Shown here piece after piece: positions 10,748 through 23,697 of a DNA stretch of 64,000 nucleotides. Source of the DNA: Trichopria drosophilae (Eukaryota > Arthropoda > Insecta > Hymenoptera > Diapriidae). A program made the translations under genes and the position numbers. Position 1 is the stretch's first letter. The number at the start of each line of letters is the position of its first letter. The notes under the pieces are model-generated. The model saw only the letters and a list, made by a program, of their open reading frames with translations. It searched no databases and had not been told where the DNA came from. The stretch spans positions 100,373,001 through 100,437,000 of the forward strand of contig CM059587.1 in assembly GCA_030407085.1 (NCBI GenBank), given 5' to 3'.

Positions 10748-13555
10748 TTTCATTTTGGATTTAACTTTTTTCTAAATGTGAAACTTTTATAATCTTACTC
10801 TGAATGACGGAGGTTGATGACCCGCTTTGTATCACGAGTGTTTTACGTTTATCCAAACGTTTTTTGGTTTTTGGAAACGGAGTATTTCAAAAACTATTTA
10901 GCACAAAGATAAAAGAAGAAGTTCAATATTTAAAAAATTAAATAAATTACTTTTCAAAATCCTCCATGACTAGGTATAGCCACCAACTGCTATGAATGAC
11001 TCAGCCCTCGGCATGTGTACTCTCGACTGTCTGTCTCACTTGCACTCGCACATAACCTCGTTAACTTTGGCTCTTTCTTGTTTCTGTCATGCACATAACA
11101 AGAAACTTACTCGCTCATTCTGAATTTAGAGGGGCAACATACTCAGCCAATTCGACCCGATCTATTCCTAGACGAACCTCAATATAGCTATTCTATGCGA
11201 ATGGCATCCAACACCTCTCGTTTTAATGATATTTTTATTACTTGCTTCGTCTAACACGATTTTGATACATGCTCTCGAAATCTGAATTAGTCAAAAATTA
11301 TTAATGAAGGAACTAAATGTCGGCCAATAAATCAACTACTAATTTGTTAGTAAAATTCTCTAAATCTCACATTTGTATTTGTATTTCTTAATATCTTAGG
11401 AGAGTAATTAGTTCTATTAGTAGCTTTTTATTCTTTATTAGCCATTTCATTTTTCATCACTATATAAATTTGTGATATCACTCCCTGATGTGTTTGCACT
11501 CCTTTATTTGTAGTAATTTTTTATATAATGTAGATCAGGATATACGGTGACCTCCTGTGAACGTATATTACTCGACAATTTACTATTTAAATGGATTGGT
11601 CTGTAATTTAATAAAATATACGTAAATTCATGAGGAATAATTTGTATTTCATGTAATTGTTATTGACAGAGTGTTCAATTCAAATCATATTAAATCCACG
11701 GTTTATTACAAATGTAACATAAATACATATATTGTCGAAACTTTTAAGTTTAATAATTACAGTTTATTGTCTTTTAATAACTAGGTCTCATATTTTGATG
11801 AATGCTAATTACTTTGATGATTTTGTTCAAATATGTAGTTTGGAAAATAAATTCGTTTATGATAAGTGAGTTATCATTATCATACTATACAACTGAAATA
11901 TGTTGTAAAGAAATAGTCGAAGTAACTTTCTATAAAAAAATTCAGTAATTTTTGTTAACAATTAAACAAAAAAATTATTTTCATATCAATGATCAGTTTT
12001 ATTTTTAGTAGACAGTTTCGTAAATACAGGCAGGTTACTACTAATTAAGAATTTAATACGAACTGAATTACTGCATATTACTAAATATCGTACTTAATGT
12101 AATTAGTTATATGGTAACTTCTTCAAATTAGCTTAAATCATACGAAATATTCTAAATTAGTCCAAATTTACATGTAAAACTAAATAACATTTAAGGGACT
12201 CCGAACTGAAGAACTTTAACTATCAATGAAAATATATTTCCCCTGAAGTACATCAAGAAAGCAATAAAATACTTTCGTAATAACGTTACGACCTAAGTTT
12301 ACGACTAGTCCAATCTGCCATAGACCTTGAACTGATTTTGAAGGAAATTACTCCACATCCTTCGTGCTTTTAAGTAATTTATTCTGAATATGGTTCCTCC
12401 TAAACTTTGTTGTTGATTACTTACTAATTCTAAACATAACTAAAAAAAGTAATCACTGAGATATACTACAGCCCTAAATTAATAATAATTAATAATATTT
12501 GGCATTGGAAATTTATTTTATAAAAAAATGAGAAATTTGATCGAATATCATATCAGTTCTAAAATTTTGTAGTAAGGATAAGGAATATTTTTTTGTAAAG
12601 TAAATGAAATGATCAAATGAAAAAAGAAATTCATCATAACATTCTATTAAATACAAAAAACAATGGAGTTCGTTCAAGGAGCGCTAGGTGGCGTATCAAT
12701 CCAAACATGAAGTCGCACAATATTTAGCTAAATAAAAATATGGAATGGATGTATGATAAATAGCGAGTGATAGCTGGCTGCAAGATTTATGAAAAGTCTA
12801 AGAAATGTTGTACAAGGTGACCTTTCTCTTCATCATAGACGACACTAAACGATACCTGAATGAAACCTTGCGCTACCTAACTTTTGGATTTGAGCACCAT
12901 CTGGTGTCCCAACGAATTAATTTATATTTAGTTACACTTTCCCTATCATACTTTTATCGAATACATGTATGGGAAAATCAATGAAATCAATGAATAATTC
13001 CATAAACTACATTAAAATTTTCAATTACTCGATATGAAACTATAATGGGAAAAAATACGAGAAATTTCTGGTTTCTTTTTCTAACAGTAAAATGTAGTTA
13101 CTAATTTAATTACATATTATAACTTTATCTACTTCTATACTAGACGCATGACATTGATCTTTGTTAATTTTTGAACAAATCGCTTAAATTCTGCGTATTT
13201 TTTTGTAAAAATTCCACACAATTTCCCTTTCAATATCTACAAGTTTAATCATTTTACCTTTATGAGACACGTCTCACTTTCTTGTACAAGTTTTTCGCCT
13301 TGACGAACACAAACGTACATTGAAGATTATGCCTCTGCATGTTTGCATGCAAAACGTTTCTTTGCACAGAAGTCATAATTTGCATCTCGTGCACTTTTCT
13401 CCGGGCAATTACTGCAGCCGAAAAAATTGAATTACTTGTAGTTAAATCCTTTCACGAGAATGTAAGTGCTTTCTATATTTCTTTCTTTATATTTTAGTAT
13501 AAGATGTATTGTGAATGGGATTTTTATTTTCTAGCGATACATACTTGCAATTTTT
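10748..13555. other. AT-rich spacer, nothing recognised
   Basis: This is 2.8 kb of strongly AT-rich sequence. A less AT-rich stretch at about 10980-11180 and another at about 12660-12920 show no frames or repeats I can name. The motifs GCGCTAGGTGGCG (12680) and CACCATCTGGTGTCC (12897) resemble fragments common in arthropod repeats, but that is a weak impression. Confidence 0.5.
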
Positions 13556-13559
13556 AATT

Positions 13560-13800
13560 TGGAATGAGCCCTATTGCTCTTATTTTTTCCCTCTTCTTTA
13601 CGCAATATTATGGCACTTGTGGGACTCGATCTTGCATGCAAAGTCGTAAAAAACATCCCCCACGAGAAAATCTCGACCCACTGCATGCGCACCGTTCTTC
13701 TATACGATTAATCGTATCGAACCGAAACGAGACAGGAGATACGTTGGAAAACTCGCTTCGGTACTTTCTAAGCTTCGATTTTATTCTAAGAAGATACCCA
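13560..13800. other. Small GC-richer patch with a short unrecognised frame
   Basis: The plus frame 13564-13815 encodes 83 residues with no motif I know. Composition is GC-richer than the flanks and contains TGCATGC twice. It may be regulatory or chance. Confidence 0.3.
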
Positions 13801-14224
13801 GTCGATTGTGTTTGAAAATTGGAAGGAATTAAATATCTGCCATCTTATGAGAAAATGGGGTGGCGATGACGGGATATGAAAAATGTGCATTATTGTAACG
13901 TCGTCAAAATGGCGTCCACAATGAACATTTTCATTGAAAATTCCCGAACGCTCTAACTCAATAACAATGAGTTTTTTTTAAAACAATGCTAGGAAAACTC
14001 GAACTAAAAAAGAAGTTTTTTTTTTAAAAAGTCCTTAGAATTCATTGAGTAATATAGTAGAATTCTTCAGTTTTTTGATATTATTTTGATAAATTTTGCG
14101 TCTAAAATTTCTTTAAACTTTAAATTATTTATAAATAATTGTTTGCTATATGATGTATAAAAAAATTTTAAATTTGTGAAAGTCTTCGTAAAAACAATGA
14201 GGGTTTAGCGTATCGCTAAATACG

Positions 14225-14420
14225 AATCTAGTACTTCAATTTTCAAAATTCAAAAGGTTTCCAATTGAATCCGTCATTTTGAATTTTAATCAGATTCGCG
14301 TTCAGCCGACCCAAAAATCCCCGAGTAGCTATTTGTATGAAGGTTGTCAAAGGTTTGAAATTTTTCATGTGCCATCTTAGATCTGCCATTTTGAATTTTA
14401 AAAATGTGGTACGACAAAAT
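14225..14420 (-). repeat. ATGGCGG 120 bp family, decayed reverse-strand copy
   Basis: It reads GTCATTTTGAATTTTAATC, then GACCCAAAAATCCCCGAGTA, then ATCTGCCATTTTGAATTTTA. This is the order expected for the reverse complement of the family consensus seen at 24168 and 58640. About one and a half units remain. Confidence 0.75.
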
Positions 14421-15165
14421 AAACTAAAATGTCCAGGGATTCCATAAATTGGAATAAAAATTAACTTAATATAAAGTTTCGATTATAAAAAATTAAATTA
14501 TCGCCTTATTATTTATAAACAATCACTTATCGTTAATGAAACTTTTAATAATATGTTTCCTATCTAACAGACTTTATCAATCAAACAATAGTAACAACTA
14601 CCGACAAGATTTTCTTATAAAAACTTCCAGTTTCTTGAAAATTAAAATTACTATACACATTTAGGGTTTTTTTTTAATCAATCAATATTTTTTTGTCATT
14701 TTTCCAGACTAATTCTTGGCATCAAGTATTTTCAGCTTATTTCGATAATATTTTTTTCGGAGAGTAATTTTCGGTGAAAATTGAATAAAAACCCTTCCAA
14801 TGTTCTGTTTTTCTCAACTTCAGAAAAGCGATGTATCTATATAAAAAAATCAATTAAATATTAACATTGAATTTTAAATTAGTAACGCGACAAGTAAAAT
14901 TTAGTTCAATTTATTCGTTTCTACGGAACTGCATATTGTCACACTAGAGGGTTCTTAAAAATGCATGAACACGTTATTCGTGTTTCGCCAATAATGTAGG
15001 TATACCAGATCACGGGTCTTGTCAATTTCTGGAATTTTATTATCTAAAAATATAGATATGACCCACGTAGAAGGTTTAAAACGTTATTTTTACAAATACT
15101 GATGACGAAAATGTGCAATTGCTACATTTGGAGAAAATGGATGGGGAATTTTATTTTTCTAATTA
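14421..15165. other. AT-rich spacer
   Basis: No gene, no paired repeat and no RNA gene recognised. It ends at the TA that borders the next MITE. Confidence 0.5.
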
Positions 15166-15429
15166 CACTAGATTCCGGGTATAATTGCTTCCCTCTATAT
15201 TTAAGTCTCCGCATATTTTGCTGGTTCCGTCTCGTTATATTTACCTGTCGCCGCTCTCCTTTCCCCCACCTTGCGGGCTGGGGCCTCAGGAAGGGCCTGC
15301 TGTGATGTCACGAACATAATGCGTCTAAAGGGAGTGGGAGAAACGGCGCTCCCCTTCTTTTGGTAAATATGACGAGACGGGAGGGAAAGGCGTGGAACCG
15401 AGGTGGAAAATATACCGGGATTCTACCTG
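15166..15429. mobile_element. pogo/Tigger-like MITE, family C, copy 1 (mutated left end)
   Basis: This is a 264-base relative of 23060-23326. The right end reads, in reverse complement, CAGGTAGAATCCCGGTATAT; the left end has decayed to CACTAGATTCCGGGTATAAT. TA flanks it at 15164-15165 and 15430-15431. Shared internal blocks include GGTTCCGTCTCGTTATATTT and GGGGCCTCAGGAAG. The open frame at 15102-15305 overlaps it and is not a gene. Confidence 0.85.
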
Positions 15430-16464
15430 TATAGGACTTCGATGATAGAACCTAAAAGAGTTTTATGTAGTTTACTGTTAATCTAAATACTTTTAGTAAT
15501 TTTGATTTACACTGTTGTTCTTTTCTTATTTAATAAGTATTTTATTTTACTCGAGTATTTTTTATAATCTTTAATTTTTGCCTGGTCTTACCTTATTTAA
15601 CTCGAAACAAAGGAAATGTGCAATTTTTTCGAGCTTTCACAATCACGCCAACCTTTTTAAAAACAAAATTTTTAGCTGTACAGCCAATATTAATATAGTA
15701 TCTGTACAGGCTAGTGTTAGATAAAATGGTTGGAATGTGTTAATTGTCCTCCCGATTTTAATAAAATTATCTCAAATATTACCTACTTGTAGACGTAAGC
15801 AGCAAATGTCTTAGTATCGTTGAGAAAACTAAATATCAATTTGTTATTCAACAGAGAGTCGACAATTTGTTACTTTTACAATTTAGAATATTATTATGAA
15901 TATAACACATAAATCCCAATAACCATTTTAACTATTGTAAGAGATTATTTTCGTTTAATCAATTTTTGTATGTTTTTCCTTTTTAATATCCAAAGGGGTT
16001 ATTTAACTGTATATATTTAATTTTATATATTTTATTTGAGGTTATATGCTTTGCTACATGTTTAAGTAATGAGGAAGAGTAAGTGGAACAATATTATAAT
16101 CTTATTGTATGCAGCGATAGTTGCATTAACTTTTTTTTATAATCCTGAGTTTTTAACTAATATGAAATAATCTATTTTTTTCTCTCTTTGTTCGATTATT
16201 GTTATTATTATTTTGAAATTCTATTAAATGTCGAATTATTTCTTTGACCTATAGCCTTGCGAAAATGTCACCACCCTTGCATTCATTTTTTATATGGATT
16301 GCAAATTCGGAACGAGCACGCGCGTAAATAGTAGGGGATGGATGATAACAAAAATTCATTAACGCTTTATATGAAAACAAATTAGTTGAGAAACTTCAAT
16401 ATTTTATGCCATCTTGGGCTTTAACGGATTAAGACATCTGACCGCATAAATAGTCAAAAATATC
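15430..16464. other. AT-rich spacer
   Basis: No gene or paired repeat recognised. There is a small purine/pyrimidine-balanced piece near 16290-16350 only. Confidence 0.5.
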
Positions 16465-16720
16465 TTTTTTGATGCAGTAGGCGTTAAATGATCATTTTAC
16501 GCCCTTATTTGCGGGTATAAAACGCCCATTTCACGCCTCCTGGGGAATAAAATAAATTTTACTCTCACGGAGGTATGAAATTGGCATTTTCCGACCGCAA
16601 ATCGAGGCGCAAAATATTTTACTACATAAAAAAAGTTGTTTGAATCTTAGGCGTACAATTTTCACCCTCATGAATCCCGAGCAGGCTTCGCTCGGGGTAA
16701 AACTCCATTTTACGCCCTAG
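16465..16720. repeat. Repeat family F, copy 1, with GTAAAA palindromes
   Basis: GGCGTTAAATGATCATTTTA begins a 24-base palindrome at 16480-16503. It is followed by CATTTCACGCCTCCTGGGG and its partial inverse CTCACGGAGGTATGAAATTG. The same order of blocks occurs at 33955-34085. A perfect seven-base-pair hairpin, CCCGAGC...GCTCGGG, follows at about 16677-16697. A second palindrome, with core GTAAAACTCCATTTTAC, lies at 16694-16717. Confidence 0.7.
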
Positions 16721-16900
16721 ATACAAAAATAACTATTTTGGAATTTCATGTTAGGATATGTCAGAAATCTGTCGTGAGATCAAATTGGGCTGCGAGTTGT
16801 TTTCAGGGCCCAAAAATCTATCAGACCCATTACCGCCGATTCAAGATAGAATAATTGTAAAAAATTGTTTTGGGTTCTGTATAATTAATCACTGAACGTA
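16721..16900. repeat. Partial copy of the 51908-52505 repeat family
   Basis: GTTAGGATATGTCAGAAATC, GATCAAATTGGGCTGCGAG and GGTTCTGTATAATTAATCAC align in order with 52090-52235 (GTTAGGATATGTAAAATATC and so on). Only one half of that foldback is present. No coding content. Confidence 0.65.
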
Positions 16901-17219
16901 CTTCTCGAAAAAGTAACATTTTCTTTTTGGACACAACTTGAAATAGATGTTACGACTGACCTTCATTTATGTTAATATTTACTGATATTATAGTAAATGA
17001 CCCTATCTAAATGGAAAACTTTACTATAAAATATAGGAATATTTACTGAAATAATAGTAAATATTAACAGAATTTCAAATCTGTCCTTGAAGCCCTAGTC
17101 AGAATAGTAAAAGTTATTATACAATTTCTCTCAAACGATGAAATATAACTTATTCACTTTTAAAGCTTAAATTTATACGCTTTCAAAGTTTTCTACCCGA
17201 AAATTGAATAATTTTCTTC

Positions 17220-17830
17220 TTCGAATCGACTTTTCCAAGCTCATCTCTCGGACGGAACTCCATTTTCCGAAAATCTTCCGATATTTTCTCGGTGAATTCG
17301 AAGTCGTTTATTTTGGAACGGAATGCAGGATGGAATAATACGTACGCGTCCCACAGAATTGCAGAGATTCGCGAGCTTCACGGCGCAGTGACCCAGTGTT
17401 GGGGATATTATATAGGTCAGCCCGGCGCTGGTTGTAACATAGATTTTTAGTGAGCGCGTTCACCGCCATTTTCTGCCGCAGCCGCCGCCGTTGCGGAGCT
17501 TTTCCGTCCGTCACGTCCCACCTAATTTTGCAGCAGCTTAAAAATTTCACGCATTTTAAATCCCATCGGCCGCTTAAATCATAAAACCCTTGGAGAAAAA
17601 AAAATGACGGAAACGCAACGACCCTTAGCCTTTCGCCGGTACTCGAGGCCCATAAAAAAAAAGTCTCCGGTGATTTCCAGCATGCGCGAATTTCTGCCAA
17701 CTTTGAATCCCGCATATTTGGCGAACGAAAACTTTTCAGACATCCCCGATGAATTTCGAAATGTGCCATTCGTTTTCGCGAATTTTCAGCGATGCTTGGA
17801 AATTTCGACTTTTTAGAGACCACCAGAGTA
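17220..17830. other. GC-richer patch holding the longest open frame of the window
   Basis: The minus frame 17308-17895 is 195 residues, rich in K, R and S, with no recognised domain, no signal peptide and no repeats. A GC-rich core (GCCGCAGCCGCCGCCG near 17477) lowers stop density and is enough to explain the length. It could be a regulatory island. I do not call a gene. Confidence 0.4.
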
Positions 17831-17959
17831 GGAAATAAATAATTAAACGATTTTGAGGACAGGTGACGTGGACTTTTTTTAAACAAATTTTTCAATATGT
17901 CGGTAATTTTCCGAACGTTAATTTTAATTTTTTTCAGAGAATAGTCGTTCCTTTCGACA

Positions 17960-18420
17960 TTGTAAAAATTGATCGTCCCGGGTAAATGATTTTATCACGC
18001 GACGCACGAAAGGCTAGAATCGAACACGAAGGTCATTGCACCATAAAATTAGACGTTAAAGTTCCATTGAAACGCATTGCAAATTTTGCATTCCTCAGAA
18101 CATTCCAGTAGTGACGTCGTCGTCATTGTCAAAGGAAATCGTTCGACGGCAGTCGGAAAAGGGCGAATCCCCAGGAATGTGGGTCGAATCCTCGGTGGAA
18201 CCCTCGTAAAATCTCCGATAAACAGGGGATGCCCCTCTTTGCAACACTTCGCACACCCCCTCAACAATTTATACACAAAGATAATTGTGTGAATATACAC
18301 GACGACGTGTTCTTGTGTACGGCGAACGTCACCCCTCTGGTAACCACAAACCACTCTTCCCCTACTTTGTCTCGAACGATTGAGAAACGCACGAGATTTA
18401 CGGATTCGATTAATAAGCAT
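17960..18420. other. GC/CpG-richer patch
   Basis: CpG is frequent (GTGACGTCGTCGTC near 18110). Overlapping frames on both strands (18049-18495 minus, 18077-18292 plus) have no recognised domain. Possibly one island with 17220-17830. Confidence 0.4.
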
Positions 18421-18799
18421 TCGAATCCTTGAAAGTTTAAAGTTCGGAAAGTGCCGATTTATCAAATGCTCACTTTTTAATATGGAATTGTTCAATAGAA
18501 AGTTTTTGTTTTTAAGAAGATTTCAAATGCAATTTTTAAAGTATTTTTCAACGATTTCCTCTTGGTTTGTATAATGATAAAAACTTTAGGTAGTGACCTC
18601 CAAAATGGTTTTGTTCATAAAAAGCATACATTCAAAACGATTATCGCAAAACCTATTTCAATTAAAAAATAATATATTGTTAGAAACTTTCTTCTACCAT
18701 GATCAAGATCCTAAACATTTTCTTCTGTAAATAATTAGACACTTTTTCTTGACAATTTGAGATACAATAGGGAGCAATTTTTTCATTTATGAAACTTTA

Positions 18800-19085
18800 A
18801 TGATGGTTGGTGTCAGACATTTTGAAGCCGCCATTTTGTAATTTGACAATGTGACCACAAATTCATTATCAGCGACCCAAAAAAATGTACAGATATTGAA
18901 AATCACGAAAAGCGATGAATATTTAGTATTTTGGGTCCACCATGTTGGATCCGCCATTTTTAATTTAACAGAATTAACAATAAATTCGTAATCAGCGATC
19001 CCAAAACCCTCCCAAGTAATGATTTTTGTTCAAATAGAAATGCAGAAATATTTCGTCGTTTCGACCGCCATTTTATTAATAAGAC
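18800..19085 (-). repeat. ATGGCGG 120 bp family, two to three decayed reverse units
   Basis: GCCGCCATTTTGTAATTTG near 18828, GGATCCGCCATTTTTAATTT near 18949 and GACCGCCATTTTATT near 19062 are spaced by about 115-121 bases. Each of the first two is followed by a CATTATCAGCGACC or CGTAATCAGCGATCC segment, as in the better preserved copies. Confidence 0.8.
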
Positions 19086-19655
19086 AATAAAAAAAAAACA
19101 AGTATGATGGATTTCTTATGGACACATCGGGTGCACGTTTATGACTTATTGTAAGTCGGTACAAATGTATTTTCACAAAAATTATATGAGAAATGAACAA
19201 ATGTTCTGAAAACCATGACTGCATAAAAAATTATGGAAATTGCATTTTTTTGAAAAATTTCCCCTTGACATTCGAAAAAGCGAGCTTGAAACTATAAAAT
19301 TCGTGTACTCTCGAATTTTTTTATTTTATGTTTCACATGAGAAATAAACGCTGAACTCGAGGTAAATATTAACGAAAGATTATATACAAGAATTAATAAT
19401 AGTGTTTTTCAAAATTATATTCAAAATAAGTAGAATTATATTCTAAAACTAATAGAGGCTTTACGACATACAAAAGTTACATTTTTTACCGACTTACAGT
19501 CACATATATAATATATAGTATATAGTATATGACCTACATACTGTATATTCAAAATTACAATTAATCCAAAAATTCTTTCGAATATTGTTTCAATTCGACG
19601 TAGTTATTTTATTTTTATTTGTTGTGGTCAGTAATCAACCCGTCTCTAATTTTGA

Positions 19656-19719
19656 ATTGCTACTCTCTAAATATGAATCAGCGAGAAAAGAATGCCGCTA
19701 ATTCATTTAGAGAGAGCAT
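19656..19719. other. Short hairpin, stem about 22 bp
   Basis: CTCTCTAAATATGAATCAGC followed by G pairs with CGCTAATTCATTTAGAGAG across a 12-base loop. The pairing continues outward with one bulge (TTGCTA and AGCAT). It is short for an insect miRNA precursor and could equally be a tiny inverted-repeat remnant. Confidence 0.4.
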
Positions 19720-21957
19720 AGAAATGTTTAAAAATTGAATCTTTAGCACTGTTAAATTGAAGATAGCATATGATTGTTCGAATTATTGCATTGTTTGAGC
19801 AGTAAGAATTGTAAACAAAATTCATAAATATAGACGCGGTTTCGCATTTCATAAAAATTACTTTTTTTGCAAACTTGCAATGTGGATATTTTACAGCATT
19901 TGTAGCATATTTTACCATTTTTTGTTTAATATACAAGAACAAACTAAAATGCCTATCATAAAAAAGTAGTATATTATACGAAAGCATATAAAAAATATAA
20001 AATAAGATTATGAGGAAAATAACAAAAACTTGTACAATCTAAATGCCGAATAATTAAATGTTGAATGACTGTACCTAATTTTAAAAGCGTAGAAACTTGT
20101 TTTTATTACACTATTTTACAATACAATACTACGATGTACACCAAAAGTTTGTGAATAATACAAGACTTAATAAGTGCAAAATTCTAAATGTTTTATTTCA
20201 ATATATTTACTTGTTATTTAGAGTACTATCGACAGTAAATAATACACTGGATATTACAATAGTGTCATTTATATTATAAAATATTCCTAGAATTTTTCTG
20301 AATTATAAAAAAAAAAGCATTGAAAACAGAGCAGAAAATCTGAAATTCCCTATTTTGTTCTTTCATTCAGCCACAAATTTTATTCATACATTTCATGTTA
20401 TAATAATTTTTATTTGTAGAACCTAAAAAATATATTTTTGGTATAACACAGGTTTACAAAACGGATGTTGTTGGGAAGCTGAGGGTCAATTTTAATGCAA
20501 TTGCGTGCATAGAATTCGAACCCGAAGTCAGAATTGGTCATTACGTCATGATTTTAAGATATTTGAGGTTATGTACTCGAAAAACGAGTTATTTTGTTAT
20601 GTTTGAGGTTACGTACAAGATGCAGCCATTTTTTTTCTGTACTATTTTATTTTTATCCTTGCAAATGAGGTTTTATTCCATAATTTTTTTTTTACAAAGT
20701 TACGGCCATTTTGAAACTGAGATCGCATTAATGTTATCAAAAAAATAGTCACAATATTGAAACCTGTTTTTAGTTATAAATATCCATATTTTATACAGCT
20801 GTTTATATTTATATAGGTTTGATGACATTGAATTTAACCTTGAGCGTGTTCTCCAAGGGCATTTTAAGGAAAATTTATTTACATGTATTGTATATCGTAA
20901 ATTCAAATTGGCGTATGTTGGTGAAGAAAAGTCGTAATAGAATTCTGCGCCTCTCATATTAAAGAAAAAGAGTAGTATCACGTGACCCAACGAAAGGAAA
21001 AACTCCTAAAAATGTTGTGTCTTCTATACATAACCTCAAAAATAGCAGAAAACGCGTTTTTCGAATATATAACCTCAATTATTCGATTGAAAAGAAAATA
21101 TAAATTGAAAAATGTTTGTAAACAAAATATTGAAGTCTTTTTTTATATCTGTTCTACGTTCGATATTTTATACCATAAGAATAAAAATATTATTACTAAT
21201 AAAAACAGACTTTGGCCATCATTTTGAATTTTTACATTCCGAAATACGCCTATCAGATAGCAAATTAATTTTTTACACGATATTTGTAACTTTCAAATAT
21301 ATACTAATGCTTTTAAAAAAATCGGTAATACAAAAATAAAACAAAAAATGTCATGCTTCATTTTTTAAAAGCGGGTATAACTATTTTATTTTAACATTAG
21401 AAAAATGTTGAGGTGCTCCAATAAAAAGAGCGGATTTTGGTCAACAAAAAATTACTAGTCACAAATTGTTCTCGTGGAATTTAAATGATAAAATATAGTG
21501 TCATGCTTCATGAAAAAAGTTTGTACATTGGGCGCCAAATGTTAAATTTACAATTTTTTAGACACTTTTAACACCATACGAAATTCCAAATAAAAATCTA
21601 GAAAAGCAGCTTATAGTAAAGGGAAACTTACAATTATCATAATTTTTTACATCAGAAAAATCGATAGAAAAGAGATCCCGAAAAAAGAAAACCCCAATGC
21701 AGGGGTCACACTGTGTTTCGTAAATGAATTTCTATTAATCATTAATTAATCATTAATTCCAAAAATCTTCAGAAATTGTAACAGAACGATATTCAATGTT
21801 TTTTGGAAATGCGCAGAAGTGTAACATAATTTTAAGACTTTATAGTCGCGAAAAACTTGGGAGGGATGTTTTGAAATTCTGTTGTAGACATTCCGAGCAG
21901 GGGTAATAATTTTACATTCCGAATTTTTAATATTCGGGATAAATTACTTTCGGGAAT
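19720..21957. other. AT-rich stretch with weak repeats
   Basis: No gene recognised. A short direct repeat, TGTCATGCTTCAT, occurs near 21349 and 21500. ATTTGAGGTTATGTACTCGA (20560) and TTTGAGGTTACGTAC (20601) are similar neighbours and may be eroded repeat units. GTGACCCAACGAAAGG at 20981 is not part of any pattern I can name. Confidence 0.45.
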
Positions 21958-21969
21958 CCCCCCCCCCCC
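21958..21969. repeat. Poly(C) tract, 12 bases
   Basis: A pure C run in otherwise AT-rich surroundings, preceded by TTCGGGAAT. It is one of nine runs of at least nine C or G in the window. Confidence 0.95.
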
Positions 21970-22199
21970 TCACTCGAGTACATAATAGAACACAGTTTTT
22001 TTAAATTAAAGCGAATACATAAATCATAAATCTTATTCTGAATCGATGACTTTAGCATAAATTGGGAAAAGCCACGTACTCGTACTCGAGCTGGTTTAAA
22101 TATACAAAATCTTATCGATTGGTTTCTTTTTATCGTACTATTTCAATTTTTGGGTTAAGACGCTGTCGATAAATGGTTAGAGTATATTTTAAAATCCTG

Positions 22200-22520
22200 C
22201 CCGGAGTGCAATAGCCTCAAATTGTTGTTTCGCCTAGAGATATATATATAGTAGGGCATTGCCGCGGACGGTTAGCGATAAAAAAAGCACATAACGTAAT
22301 AAAAAGTAAAATAACGAATTGGAGCTGCCTTGCAACGCGGTCGGCAGCACTGTGTCTCCGTTGCAAGTTCGCTTCTGGCCGTGGGCAAAGAGGGGATTCC
22401 CCTGGATATCGATTTCATGACGTAGCAGTTCTACGTGTTTATACCAGTATATATGCAGAACTACGAGCTGCACAGGTGTACACTGCACACGCTCGAGGAT
22501 CACCCACATGTGGACGCATT
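22200..22520. other. Mixed-composition patch, unrecognised
   Basis: Composition is close to balanced. The minus frame 22234-22509 encodes 91 residues without a motif I recognise. Short dyads are present: GGGGATTCCCC at about 22392 and GTAGCAGTTCTAC at about 22423. It could be a conserved noncoding element, but that cannot be judged from one genome. Confidence 0.35.
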
Positions 22521-23059
22521 AACGAATTCGCTCCTCGGTCGCTTATTTCTGTAATTAGAACAAAAAAAAGCACCACAGTAATAAGTCTGCCGTGACTATA
22601 AAATAATAAACTGCATGGGTTTTGTACAAGTATTAAGAAATTCGGTGGTATTCACTAATCCGATACAGTTGCATTATGCACAGGGATTACTCGGGACAAT
22701 ATAGGGTTGCACATAACCTCAAAAGGTCTTCGAAACAACCAATCTACACATGAAAAGTTCCTCAAAGTGATCAATATACTATTAGAGGTATCACTCAAAT
22801 CATTGAAATGGGAATTTTAGTGATTGCAGCGACATCTATTCTCAAGTAATCAAAATAATTCCCACCAACTTTCTTTTTTCGTATGGAGACCCAAAGTGTG
22901 CTTTAGTAAATATGATACCTCGTGTGAATTTTCGAAGGACCACTTCCCCTCCTCAATAATTATAGTGGGTGGGAGGTTTCCCCTTGAAAATATCAATTTT
23001 TGTCTGAAATATTTTTCTGTATGACATGAATTTTTTGAAGTATTTATAACATTTACATA

Positions 23060-23326
23060 CAGTAGAGTCCCGGTGTAATTGCGTCTCGTTACATTTATGT
23101 CCCTGCATATTTTTTCGGTTCTGTCTCGTTATATTTACCTCTCGCCGCTCTCTCTTTCTCCCATCTTGCGTGCTGGGGCCTCAGGAAGCGCCTGCTGTGA
23201 CGTCACGAACATAACGCGACTGATGAGGGGAGTGGGAGAAGCGACACTTCCCTTATTTTAGTAAATATAACGAGACAGGAGGGGATGGCAAGGGAACGAG
23301 TTCGTAAATATACCGGGACGTTACTG
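23060..23326. mobile_element. pogo/Tigger-like MITE, family C, copy 2 (intact ends)
   Basis: This is a 267-base element with ends CAGTAGAGTCCCGGTGTAAT and, in reverse complement, CAGTAACGTCCCGGTATATT. TA flanks it on both sides (23058-23059 and 23327-23328). Internal blocks shared with 15166-15429 include CTCGTTATATTTACCT and GGGGCCTCAGGAAG. It is the better preserved copy. No transposase. Confidence 0.9.
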
Positions 23327-23668
23327 TATACAGAACACATTCTGTATGTAGATGTATATCTGTATTTTTTGAAAATTCTATTTAGTCTCTATATATAAAC
23401 AAACTTTATACTGGCTGTAAAAGATCATTCTACTAAGAATGTACGTAAATAAAATATTATTACTATATGTCTTTCATTATTTAAAATCTGCAAATTAAAA
23501 GAATTAGCATCAGTAGGCCCATACTGGGTATTCAAAGCCACATAAATCAGGGGCCAATGCTTGAATATTAAATGACCGTACGAATTTTTCAAAATGTGTT
23601 GCGACTGAAACAAGTGATGGGGTTTAATTTTCGATTTTCGTACCATTTTACAGCTTTTTCGGTACCAC

Positions 23669-23697
23669 AGACGTAAAATTCCGTTTTAACATCTGTT
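23669..23697. repeat. Isolated GTAAAA palindrome
   Basis: An imperfect palindrome with core CGTAAAATTCCGTTTTAAC, within AGA...TCT. It is the same design as those at 4205 and 9239. Confidence 0.6.

Noticed and set aside
17308..17895. 195-residue minus-strand open frame, the longest in the window
   Set aside because: No recognised domain or homology that I can name. Its length is explained by the GC-rich patch, and a plus-strand frame overlaps it. RNA-seq or a protein search would be needed to revive it.
18185..18215. TCGAATCCTCGGTGGAACC resembling the end of a glutamine tRNA
   Set aside because: The upstream sequence gives no acceptor complement, D-arm or anticodon stem.
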